A stretch of 64,000 nucleotides of DNA from JAFMJV01 sp963800275 (GTDB taxonomy: Bacteria > Chloroflexota > Limnocylindria > Limnocylindrales > CSP1-4): positions 434,001 to 498,000 of the forward strand of contig CAWDAI010000007.1 of the NCBI GenBank assembly GCA_963800275.1, given 5' to 3'. The notes under the pieces are model-generated. The model ran no database searches. It was given only the letters and a program-made list of their open reading frames with translations, and was not told where the DNA came from. Shown here one piece after another: positions 35,061-42,758 of this stretch. Numbering within the stretch: the first letter of the stretch is position 1; each line of letters opens with the position of its first letter. Both the position numbers and the translations under genes were made by a program.

Positions 35061-36881
35061 TTGACCGAGGCGGATGAGCAGGACGAGACCACGGGCGGTG
35101 CAGCGCCCAGGGACACCCACCCTGAGCAGGAATCCCGGCAGGGATCGAAGCAGGAACGCGGCAAGACCGTCCACGGTGAGGAGGCCAACGCGGGCCATCG
35201 CGTGCTCACCTCCGACGATGCCGAGGTCGAGGCCTACCTGGAGGTGGCCCTTGACGCACCGCTGCCGGTTCGACTGCCGGAGGATGACCGGCCCACCATC
35301 AGCCGCCCGCCGGCACCGCCCGACAGCGTGGTCGTGCTCGACTTCGGCAGCCAGTTCTCGCAGCTCATCGCGCGGCGCGTACGCGAGCTCGACGTCTACG
35401 CCGAGCTGCTGCCCTACGACACCACGCTCAAGGAGCTCGAGCGCCGCGAGGTCAAGGGCGTGATCCTCTCCGGCGGGCCGATGTCCGTCTACGACGAGGG
35501 CGCGCCTCGCCCCGACCCGGCCATCTGGTCCGGCCGCATCCCCGTGCTGGGCATCTGCTACGGCGCCCAGCTGATGGCGCTGGCGCTGGGCGGCGACGTG
35601 TTGCCCTCCGATCGACGCGAGTACGGCCCGGCCAACATCTCCATCACCGCCGAGGACGACCTGCTGCTCCGCGACCTCGGCGGTGAGCAGCCCGTCTGGA
35701 TGAGCCACGGCGACAGCATCACTCGGCTGCCCGAGGGGTTCCGCAGCACGGCCCAGACAGCCTCCACCCCCTACGCCGGCCTGGCCGACCCGGCGCGTGG
35801 ACTCTACGGCATCCAGTTCCATCCCGAGGTCGTGCACACGCCCCGCGGCAAGGACGTCCTGGCCAACTTCGTCCACGGCATCGCCGGAGCTGAATCGAAC
35901 TGGACCAGTGCCAACTTCATCGAGTCCACCGTGGAGCGGATCCGCGAGCGCGTCGATGCCCATGCCCAGGCCACGGGTGAGGAGGGCAAGGTCATCTGTG
36001 GTTTGTCGGGCGGCGTCGATTCCTCGGTCGCGGCCGCGCTCGTGCACCAGGCCGTGGGCGATCGGCTGACCTGCATCTATGTCGACCACGGGCTCATGCG
36101 CAAGCGCGAATCAGAGCTGCTGCGCGAGACGTTCGAGGCCAACCTGGGCATGGACCTGGTGATGGTCGACGCGCGCGAGCGCTTCCTCGCCCGCCTGGCC
36201 GGGGTGGAGGATCCGGAGGAGAAGCGGCGCATCATCGGCGACGAGTTCATCCGCGTCTTCGAGGAGGAAGCGGCCAGGCTCGGGCGCATCGACTTCCTGA
36301 CCCAGGGCACGCTCTACCCCGATGTCATCGAATCGACCGCGCCGGAGACCAAGGCGGCCCAGAAGATCAAGACGCATCACAACGTGGGTGGACTGCCCTC
36401 GGACCTGCGCTTCCAGCTCATCGAGCCGCTGCGATACCTCTTCAAGGACGAGGTGCGCAAGGTCGGCCTGGCTCTCGGTCTGCCCGAGCAGATGGTCATG
36501 CGTCAGCCCTTCCCCGGTCCAGGCCTGGCCATCCGCATCATCGGCGAGGTCACGCGGGAACGGCTCGACACCCTGCGCGAGGCCGACTGGATCGTCATCG
36601 ACGAGATCAAGGCTGCCGGTCTCTATCGCAACGTGTGGCAGTCCTTCGCCATCCTCACCCCGGTGCGCAGCGTGGGCGTCATGGGCGACGGCCGCACCTA
36701 CGCCAACGTGGTCGCGGTCCGCGCCGTCACCAGCGAGGACGGCATGACGGCCGACTGGGCCAAGCTGCCCTATGACGTGCTCGGCCGCATCTCCGCGCGC
36801 ATCGTCAACGAGGTCCCGGGCGTCAACCGGGTGGTCTACGACATCAGCAGCAAGCCGCCCGCCACCATCGAGTGGGAATGA
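35061..36881 (+). CDS. guaA: GMP synthase (glutamine-hydrolysing) with an N-terminal extension
   Basis: 606-residue enzyme that aminates XMP to GMP. Glutaminase domain: VVVLDFGSQFSQLIARRVRE, nucleophile Cys in LGICYGAQLMA, FHPEVVHT. ATP-pyrophosphatase: GLSGGVDSSVAAALVHQA. C-terminal dimerisation: RQPFPGPGLAIRIIGEV. Usual proteins are about 510-525; here ~85 acidic, charged residues precede the first domain (MTEADEQDETTGG to RPTISRPPAPP), with the likely TTG start at 35061. The tail looks disordered. GuaB3, its functional neighbour, is 3 kb upstream. Confidence 0.95.
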   Translation: MTEADEQDETTGGAAPRDTHPEQESRQGSKQERGKTVHGEEANAGHRVLTSDDAEVEAYLEVALDAPLPVRLPEDDRPTISRPPAPPDSVVVLDFGSQFSQLIARRVRELDVYAELLPYDTTLKELERREVKGVILSGGPMSVYDEGAPRPDPAIWSGRIPVLGICYGAQLMALALGGDVLPSDRREYGPANISITAEDDLLLRDLGGEQPVWMSHGDSITRLPEGFRSTAQTASTPYAGLADPARGLYGIQFHPEVVHTPRGKDVLANFVHGIAGAESNWTSANFIESTVERIRERVDAHAQATGEEGKVICGLSGGVDSSVAAALVHQAVGDRLTCIYVDHGLMRKRESELLRETFEANLGMDLVMVDARERFLARLAGVEDPEEKRRIIGDEFIRVFEEEAARLGRIDFLTQGTLYPDVIESTAPETKAAQKIKTHHNVGGLPSDLRFQLIEPLRYLFKDEVRKVGLALGLPEQMVMRQPFPGPGLAIRIIGEVTRERLDTLREADWIVIDEIKAAGLYRNVWQSFAILTPVRSVGVMGDGRTYANVVAVRAVTSEDGMTADWAKLPYDVLGRISARIVNEVPGVNRVVYDISSKPPATIEWE

Positions 36882-36921
36882 CCGTGGGCGCGCGCGAGGC
36901 CACTCCATCGTGAGCGGGCGC

Positions 36922-37395
36922 ATGGCCTCACCGGGGCCGTCGTTCGCGCGCACGCCGCCGATGCGCCTGCCGGGGAGGGACGGCGCCCTCGGGCCGCGGG
37001 TGCGGCTGGGCATGACCAAGCCCACGGTGCTGGTCGACGACTGGTGGGTCTTCACGCTGTGGGCGGAGGATGACGAGGGCGTGGTCGAGTGCCGAGCGGC
37101 AGCGCCGACGGCCGGTCCGCCGCCAGGTGCGCCCTTGCAGGTCATGGGTCCGTCCCTGGCCAACGCGCTCATGGGCCTGCTCGACCAGGAAGACGGTCGC
37201 CAGTTGATCCGCATGCGCATGGCCGAGGCCGAGGACGAGTCCGATCCCTGGCGCCGGCCACTGATGATCCTGACCGCGGTGCGCTGGGATCCGCTGCGGC
37301 GCGCGACCATGCGTGACAACGAGCTGGTGGCGGAGCTGACCCGCGCCTTCCGACGGGCGATCGAGGTGGCGGGAGCGCCGTATCGCGCTGGCTGA
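36922..37395 (+). CDS. Hypothetical protein
   Basis: 157-residue protein that I do not recognise. The first 30 residues are Pro/Arg-rich; the core reads VLVDDWWVFTLWAEDDEGVV, then GPSLANALMGLLDQEDGR and RRPLMILTAVRWDP. There is no signal peptide or membrane segment and no cysteine pair. GTG 36910, ATG 36922 and ATG 37012 are all possible starts. It follows guaA by 40 nt and may share its transcript. Confidence 0.6.
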   Translation: MASPGPSFARTPPMRLPGRDGALGPRVRLGMTKPTVLVDDWWVFTLWAEDDEGVVECRAAAPTAGPPPGAPLQVMGPSLANALMGLLDQEDGRQLIRMRMAEAEDESDPWRRPLMILTAVRWDPLRRATMRDNELVAELTRAFRRAIEVAGAPYRAG

Positions 37396-37452
37396 GGGGA
37401 TGGAGCGCGACGGTCGACGTGGCGTGCGAGGGCCTCTCGGTCGGTGCGCTGC

Positions 37453-37458
37453 TACACT
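37453..37458 (+). promoter_or_regulatory. Possible -10 of the zinc-ribbon membrane protein gene
   Basis: TACACT 62 nt before ATG 37521; no clear -35. Confidence 0.3.
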
Positions 37459-37520
37459 CGGCCCGCCGTGGTCGGCGAGCGCAGCCGGCATCTTCCACCT
37501 GAGGTCGAGATCAGCCGTTC

Positions 37521-38399
37521 ATGTTTGACAACCTATTCGGGGACCTAGAAGGCACCATCAACGACATCGTCCAGAGCGATGTCTTCCAGGCCGTCGTCTA
37601 CGTGATCGTGGCCTACATCGTGCTCATCTGGCTGGCCAGCGCCTACTGGGCCTATCGCGACATGCGGCTGCGAACCGCCAGCGCCATCACACCCTACGTG
37701 GCCGCCCTGGCGATCATCCTGTTCACGCCCATCTTCTTCCTCTTCGGGTTGCTGCTCTACCGCATCGTGCGGCCCAAGGAGACCATCGCCGAGGTCAATG
37801 AGCGAGCGCTGGCCGAGGAGACGATGCTGGCCGAGGTCGCGACGCACGCGCACTGTGCCAACTGCGAGCGCCCGGTGCACGAGGAATGGATCATCTGCCC
37901 CACCTGTCGCAACCGACTGCGCCGCGTGTGCCCCAACTGTGAGCACCTCATCGAGCTGGACTGGACGTTGTGCGCCTGGTGCGGCAAGGACTTCGAACGC
38001 GCCGACGCACCCGGCACCACCGCCTACATGCCCACCGCCCGCCCCGCCCCGCTGCCACAGCAGCAGCCGGCGCCGCGTCTGCCGGCCCCACCGCCGCCAG
38101 GCCGGGGCGCGCCGCCTCGACCGGCGTCCGCCACCGAGGGCACCCAGGCCTGGCGCGCTCCGGGTAGTGCAGCCCAGGGGTCGGGCGCGCCCCAGCCACC
38201 GAGCCAGCCGCAGGGCACTTCCGCCTCGTCGGGTAAGCCGCAGGCCAGCCAGGCGCCGCAGGCCAGCCAGACCGCTTCGCCCGCCCAGGCGCAGGGCACG
38301 CCCGGCCCGGCCCCGCGCAGCTCCAACGCCAGCAGCAGCCCGGGTACGCCCAATACCGCCCAGTCGGGGTCCGGCACGCAAGCCCCGACGGGCATCTAG
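37521..38399 (+). CDS. Membrane protein with a double zinc ribbon and Pro/Gln/Ser-rich tail
   Basis: 292-residue protein. Two hydrophobic helices (VVYVIVAYIVLIWLASAYWA and YVAALAIILFTPIFFLFGLL) are followed at residues ~112-155 by a double zinc ribbon with four CXXC pairs (CANC, CPTC, CPNC, CAWC). The last ~125 residues are low complexity with repeats such as QASQAPQASQ. It probably sits in the membrane with the ribbon in the cytosol. It may be a scaffold for the cell-envelope genes around it; that is inference. It is followed after 15 nt by the CAAX protease gene. Confidence 0.85.
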   Translation: MFDNLFGDLEGTINDIVQSDVFQAVVYVIVAYIVLIWLASAYWAYRDMRLRTASAITPYVAALAIILFTPIFFLFGLLLYRIVRPKETIAEVNERALAEETMLAEVATHAHCANCERPVHEEWIICPTCRNRLRRVCPNCEHLIELDWTLCAWCGKDFERADAPGTTAYMPTARPAPLPQQQPAPRLPAPPPPGRGAPPRPASATEGTQAWRAPGSAAQGSGAPQPPSQPQGTSASSGKPQASQAPQASQTASPAQAQGTPGPAPRSSNASSSPGTPNTAQSGSGTQAPTGI

Positions 38400-38414
38400 C
38401 AGCCCGTCTCCTCC

Positions 38415-39503
38415 ATGACCGGGGGCACGCCCGAGGGGTGGCCGGCTGGCGAGCCGCCAGGGCAGGGCGCGCGGGAGCCGAACGCTCCCGAACCAGGCCC
38501 GGTGCCTCCGCCAGAAGGGCCGCCCGGTGGCGGGGTCTTCTCGCTCGAGGGACGCCGGGCGCCGGGTCTCTACCTCATCGCCTGGGTCCTCTCGGTCGGC
38601 GGCCTGGCCGTGGCGTTCGTGCTCGGGCCCATGGCCAGCGATCCAGCGGCCGGCACCTGGCTCATCGGGGCCGGTGTCCTCGCGCTCACGGTCGGTCTGG
38701 CCGCGGCCGCGGGGTCGCAGGTCCTCGAACGATCGACGCGTCCCCCCGAGCGGTATCGCGGTCCCGCTCCGCTGCTCGTCTTCGCCGCCTACTTCTTCGC
38801 TCTCTCCCTCGTCGGCCTGGTCTTGCTCAGCGGGCTCGGCGTCGACGCCGACCAGCCGTTCGCCTTCCTCGGCATCGGGGTCGTGCAGGCGGCCGGCTAC
38901 GTGCTCGCGGTGTGGCTCTTCGCCATCCGCACCGGAGCCCTCACCTGGCGCCAGATGGGCTGGCCCACGTGGTCGGATCGGGAAGCGGGCGATCTCCTCC
39001 GTGCCGTCGGCATGGCCGTGGTGGTGATGCTGCCCGTCGCCTTCGGCCTGGCCCTCGTGGGGGGCATCGTGGCCCAGGCGCTGGGGATCGAAGGCCCGAG
39101 CGTGCTGCCCCAGAGCAGCTCTTCGCTCGACGACCTCTGGATCCTCATCGCGGCGGCCCTGGTCATCCCGGTCGGCGAGGAGATCTTCTTCCGCGGCTTC
39201 ACCCTGACCGCGTGGCTGCGCGACCTGGGGCCCAGGAGCGCGCTCATCCGGGCCTCGCTCTTCTTCGCGCTGGTCCACACCGTCAATATCTCCGGCGTCG
39301 ACTTCGCCACCGGTCTGGGGCAGGCCTTCCTGCAGCTGATCGTGCTCGTGCCGGTGGCGTTCGTCCTCGGCTGGCTCTTCCTGCGCTACGGCCTCGCAGG
39401 CGCCATCGCCGGCCACATCACCTACAACGGCTTCCTGCTGGCGCTGGCGGCGCTGGCCGGCCAGCTGCCCGAACCGGGTTCGATCATCCTGCCCATGCGC
39501 TGA
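38415..39503 (+). CDS. CPBP (CAAX/Abi) intramembrane metalloprotease
   Basis: 362-residue polytopic membrane protein. A Pro/Gly-rich cytosolic head of ~45 residues comes before about eight membrane helices. Catalytic motifs of the CPBP family are complete: EEIFFRGFTL, FFALVH and GHITYNG. These are Rce1-like glutamate proteases; the substrate is unknown. It lies downstream of the zinc-ribbon gene with only 15 nt between. Confidence 0.9.
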   Translation: MTGGTPEGWPAGEPPGQGAREPNAPEPGPVPPPEGPPGGGVFSLEGRRAPGLYLIAWVLSVGGLAVAFVLGPMASDPAAGTWLIGAGVLALTVGLAAAAGSQVLERSTRPPERYRGPAPLLVFAAYFFALSLVGLVLLSGLGVDADQPFAFLGIGVVQAAGYVLAVWLFAIRTGALTWRQMGWPTWSDREAGDLLRAVGMAVVVMLPVAFGLALVGGIVAQALGIEGPSVLPQSSSSLDDLWILIAAALVIPVGEEIFFRGFTLTAWLRDLGPRSALIRASLFFALVHTVNISGVDFATGLGQAFLQLIVLVPVAFVLGWLFLRYGLAGAIAGHITYNGFLLALAALAGQLPEPGSIILPMR

Positions 39504-39752
39504 GCGCGCTGCGCCGCCCGTCGGCGTTCGGGCGCAGGCTGCCCACATCGCCATATCCGCGGCGCTTGCCCGCGGCTAGCGAAGGCCAAGCCCCGGCCAA
39601 GCCCTGGCCAAGTACCGCGGCCTAGGCTGCGCTTCGCCTTCGGGTCCGGCTGGCGGGGGAATTGGCGGGCTCCGTCGTCCGGGCCCGGAGGCGCCACGGA
39701 CCGGCCGACGGTCTGCTGGCTGATGAGCAGGCCCACGCCGGGGAGGTTGACC

Positions 39753-40469
39753 ATGGACGGCCACGAGCGCCGCTCACCACGACGATCGGTGCGAGAGCTG
39801 CCCGCCTCCGAGCGCCCGCGCGAGCGACTCGAGGCCCTGGGGCCTGCGGGCCTCTCAGCGGCGGAGCTCATCGGGTTGCTCTGGGCATCCGGCTCGCGGC
39901 AGACCCCCGTGGCGGTCATGGCCGAGGATGCCCTGGTCCGCTGCGATGGTCTCTCCGGGCTGGCGCAAGCCCAGCCACGCGAGCTCGAGCAGGTGCCGGG
40001 CGTGGGACCGGTGCGAGCCGCGCAGCTGGCAGCAGCCTTCGAGCTGGGCCGGCGAGCCGCAGTCGACTGGCCGGCCGGCCGCTGGACCGTGCGCGCGCCC
40101 CGGGACCTCGCCGCCCGCCTGACCGCCGAGCTCGGTCACCTCCCACGCGAGGAGCTGCGGGCCGTGCTGCTCGATGCCCGGAACGGCGTGCTGGCCATGC
40201 CCACGATCTACCGAGGCAACGTGTCCGCTGCGGTCGTGCGCATCGCCGAGCTCTTCCGCGACGCCGTCCGGCTCCACGCGCCGCGACTGATCCTGGTGCA
40301 CAACCACCCCTCGGGAGACACCACCCCCAGCCCGGACGACCTGCACCTGACGGCGGAGGCGGTGGCAGCGGGGCGTCTGCTCGACATCACCGTGCTCGAC
40401 CACCTGATCGTGGGTCACGGGTCGTGGGCCAGCCTGCGCGACCGGGGCGTGGCCTTCGAGCGCACCTGA
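39753..40469 (+). CDS. radC: RadC family JAB-domain protein
   Basis: 238-residue RadC-type protein. An N-terminal HhH-like region (LEQVPGVGPVRAAQLAAAFE) leads to a JAMM/MPN+ metalloprotease-fold domain with HNHPSGDTTPSPDD. The function is uncertain in this family despite the DNA-repair name. ATG 39753 is chosen because GGGGAGG lies 7-8 nt upstream, rather than ATG 39723. A hairpin follows. Confidence 0.92.
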   Translation: MDGHERRSPRRSVRELPASERPRERLEALGPAGLSAAELIGLLWASGSRQTPVAVMAEDALVRCDGLSGLAQAQPRELEQVPGVGPVRAAQLAAAFELGRRAAVDWPAGRWTVRAPRDLAARLTAELGHLPREELRAVLLDARNGVLAMPTIYRGNVSAAVVRIAELFRDAVRLHAPRLILVHNHPSGDTTPSPDDLHLTAEAVAAGRLLDITVLDHLIVGHGSWASLRDRGVAFERT

Positions 40470-40479
40470 CGGGGCCGAA

Positions 40480-40504
40480 CGGACGGGCCGTGGGGGGCCG
40501 TCCG
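40480..40504 (+). terminator. Hairpin after radC
   Basis: 7-bp stem CGGACGG/CCGTCCG with an 11-nt G-rich loop, 10 nt after the radC stop; no T-run. Confidence 0.35.
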
Positions 40505-40510
40505 GTGAAC

Positions 40511-40544
40511 TTGATCCATGCGAGTGCCGCGTATACTGCGGCAC
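40511..40544 (+). promoter_or_regulatory. mreB promoter region with an inverted repeat around the -10
   Basis: A TTGATC (40511-40516) and a TATACT (40532-40537) are spaced by 15 nt. The TATACT is enclosed in a perfect 7-bp inverted repeat, GTGCCGC (40524-40530) and GCGGCAC (40538-40544), arranged like an operator that a dimeric repressor could occupy. It lies 160 nt before mreB; the rest of the 229-nt gap holds nothing else I can name. Confidence 0.4.
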
Positions 40545-40698
40545 ACCGGAGCCGGGAACCGAGGAGGGTCCCGTCCAGGCTGCCGTGGCCCGCTCCGATC
40601 GGTACGCTGCCAGCCCCTGCCGTGTGGGGCGTGTCCGTACCAGCCGCACCAGTACGTGGCCTGCGTCGGCCACCTCGATGGAGACCGCCTCACCGCCC

Positions 40699-41757
40699 AT
40701 GATCGACGCGTTCTTCGGTGCCTTCTCCCGCGACATCGGCATGGACCTGGGCACGGCCAACACCCTCGTCCACGTCCGCGGCCGCGGCATCGTCATCAGC
40801 GAGCCCAGCATCGTGGCGGTGGACACCAAGACGCGCAAGGTGCTCGAGATCGGCGCCGAAGCCAAGCGCATGCTCGGTCGCACCCCCGCCAGCATCAGCA
40901 TCGTGCGGCCACTGCGTGACGGCGTGGTCAGCGACTTCGACGTGACCGAGCAGATGATCAAGTACTTCGTCCAGCGGGTCCACGATCGCGTGGGCCTGGT
41001 CCCGCGTCCGCGCATGCTGTTGGGTATCCCCAGCGGCGTCACCGAGGTCGAGCGGCGGGCGGTCCGCGACGCAGCCCTCAACGCCGGCGCTCGCTGGGCG
41101 CGGCTCATCGAGGAGCCCATGGCCGCGGCCATCGGCGCAGGCCTGCCCATCGGCGAGCCCTCCGGCAACCTCATCGTGGACATCGGCGGCGGGACCACGG
41201 AGGTGGCCGTCATCTCGCTCGGCGGCATCGTCGTCTCGCGCTCCGTGCGCGTGGGCGGTGACGAGCTCGACGAGGACGTCATCGCCTATGCCCGCCGTGA
41301 GTACAACCTGCTGGTGGGCGAACGCACGGCCGAGGACATCAAGATCGCCATCGGCTCGGCCTACCCCGGGCCGCACGACAAGCAGCACGTGAGCATGCGC
41401 GGGCGCGACCTGCTGACCGGCCTGCCGCGCTTCGTGGAGATCACCGCCGAGCAGGTGCGCGAGGCCATCGACGCATCGCTGGCGCAGGTCGTCTCCACCA
41501 TCAAGGACACCATCGAGGAGACGCCGCCCGAGCTGGTCGCCGACATCGTCGACCAGGGCATCGTGCTCGCCGGTGGCGGGGCCCTGCTGCAGGGACTCGA
41601 CCGGCGCATCGCGGAAGCCACGCAGATGCCGGTGCACATCGCCGAAGACCCGCTGACCTGCGTGGCCCGCGGCACGGGCGTGGTGCTCGAATCGATCGAC
41701 GAGCCGACCATGGAGCGCGCCCTCGTGGCCGAGACCTACTCGCGGCCGCCGCGCTAG
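40699..41757 (+). CDS. mreB: Rod shape-determining protein MreB
   Basis: 352-residue actin-like protein that directs lateral wall growth. Actin-fold motifs: DIGMDLGTANTLVHVRGRG (phosphate 1), VVSDFDVTEQMIKYF, LIVDIGGGTTEVAVISLGGI (phosphate 2), GIVLAGGGALLQGLDRR (adenosine). An amphipathic start FFGAFSRD fits membrane binding. ATG 40699 matches the family; earlier in-frame codons would add a non-conserved tail. MreC follows after 6 nt. Confidence 0.95.
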   Translation: MIDAFFGAFSRDIGMDLGTANTLVHVRGRGIVISEPSIVAVDTKTRKVLEIGAEAKRMLGRTPASISIVRPLRDGVVSDFDVTEQMIKYFVQRVHDRVGLVPRPRMLLGIPSGVTEVERRAVRDAALNAGARWARLIEEPMAAAIGAGLPIGEPSGNLIVDIGGGTTEVAVISLGGIVVSRSVRVGGDELDEDVIAYARREYNLLVGERTAEDIKIAIGSAYPGPHDKQHVSMRGRDLLTGLPRFVEITAEQVREAIDASLAQVVSTIKDTIEETPPELVADIVDQGIVLAGGGALLQGLDRRIAEATQMPVHIAEDPLTCVARGTGVVLESIDEPTMERALVAETYSRPPR

Positions 41758-41763
41758 GCACCG

Positions 41764-42645
41764 ATGCTGCGCGACCGGCACGCACGCCGCAACCTTGTCA
41801 CCTTCATCGTGCTGGTGGCACTCTCGGCTGTGATGTTCGCCCTGGCCGATACCCGGCCGGTGCAGGAGCTGCGCAACGGCGTACGCTTCGCCATGGGTCC
41901 GATCCAGGAAGCGCTCGGTGATGGCACGCGCTCCTTGACATCCGTGCTCGATGCCATCAGCGAGGTCGACCAGCTACGGCTGCAGAACGACGAGCTGAGC
42001 CTGGAGGTGCAGCGCCTCAACGAGGAGCTGGCAGGCATGGAGGCGCTGCGGGCGGAGGTCGACAACCTGGAGGAACTGCTCGGCACCAGGGACCGGCTCA
42101 CAGCGGACGATATCGAGACGGTCGCGGCCGGCGTCAGCGCCCGCCAGTTCACGCAGTTCGAACGGGTGATCACGCTCGACCGGGGCGCGGAGGCTGACGT
42201 GCGCGTGGGGGCCCCGGTGCTGTCGTCGGGCGGCGCCCTGCTCGGCCGCGTGGTCGACGTCGGCGAGGGCTGGTCGGACGTCATGCTCATCAGCGATTCC
42301 AACTTCCTGGTGGCGGGCCTTGACCGGCGGACCAAGGCCACCGGGAACGTCATCGGTCGCCTCTCGGCACCACTGTCCATGACCGAGGTCAAGCGCAGCG
42401 ACAAGATGTCGGAGAACGACCTCATCGTCACGCTGGGGGCACAGCTGGGCGGAGGCATCCGCTCGGTGTACCCCCCGGGCATCCCCGTCGGTCGGGTGGT
42501 GGACATCATCGACGCCGCTGATTCCATCGTGAAGTCGGCCCTGCTGGTGCCCGTCGCCGATCTCGAGCACATCGAGCATGCACTGGTGATGACCAACTTC
42601 CGGCCACCCAGGAAGTCCAAGGCGACCGAGGAGGCCGCGGGGTGA
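41764..42645 (+). CDS. mreC: Rod shape-determining protein MreC
   Basis: 293-residue bitopic membrane protein of the elongasome. Membrane helix at residues 11-29 (LVTFIVLVALSAVMFALAD), coiled coil about 65-105 (QLRLQNDELSLEVQRLNEEL), then the beta-barrel region with VLSSGGALLGRVVDVGEGWS and a GLVGR-like GNVIGRLSA. It bridges MreB to PBP2/RodA. No mreD follows: the next frame is an unrelated secreted protein that starts with a 4-nt overlap or soon after. Confidence 0.92.
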   Translation: MLRDRHARRNLVTFIVLVALSAVMFALADTRPVQELRNGVRFAMGPIQEALGDGTRSLTSVLDAISEVDQLRLQNDELSLEVQRLNEELAGMEALRAEVDNLEELLGTRDRLTADDIETVAAGVSARQFTQFERVITLDRGAEADVRVGAPVLSSGGALLGRVVDVGEGWSDVMLISDSNFLVAGLDRRTKATGNVIGRLSAPLSMTEVKRSDKMSENDLIVTLGAQLGGGIRSVYPPGIPVGRVVDIIDAADSIVKSALLVPVADLEHIEHALVMTNFRPPRKSKATEEAAG

Positions 42646-42758
42646 GCGGCCCAGCGCGGCGGACGGCATGTCAGCCACCCCCGGGACCTTCTGCGAGGAC
42701 GATGCCTGACCATCTGCGGGTGGCCCGCTCGCGCGCGCGGGAAGACACTGGACGTCAC

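Noticed and set aside
32667..36089. Very long open frame on the minus strand (1140 codons) opposite the BNR, peptidase and guaA genes
   Set aside because: It covers three clear genes on the other strand, has no family motifs, and is Gly/Ala/Arg/His/Val-rich as expected for the complement of high-GC codons. Similar shadows lie at 4963-7377, 13599-16352 and 19510-21492.
39504..39752. Possible small gene in the 249-nt gap before radC
   Set aside because: It has GC-rich short repeats (GGCCAAG-type) and frames without conserved motifs; only the radC ribosome site near 39741 is convincing.
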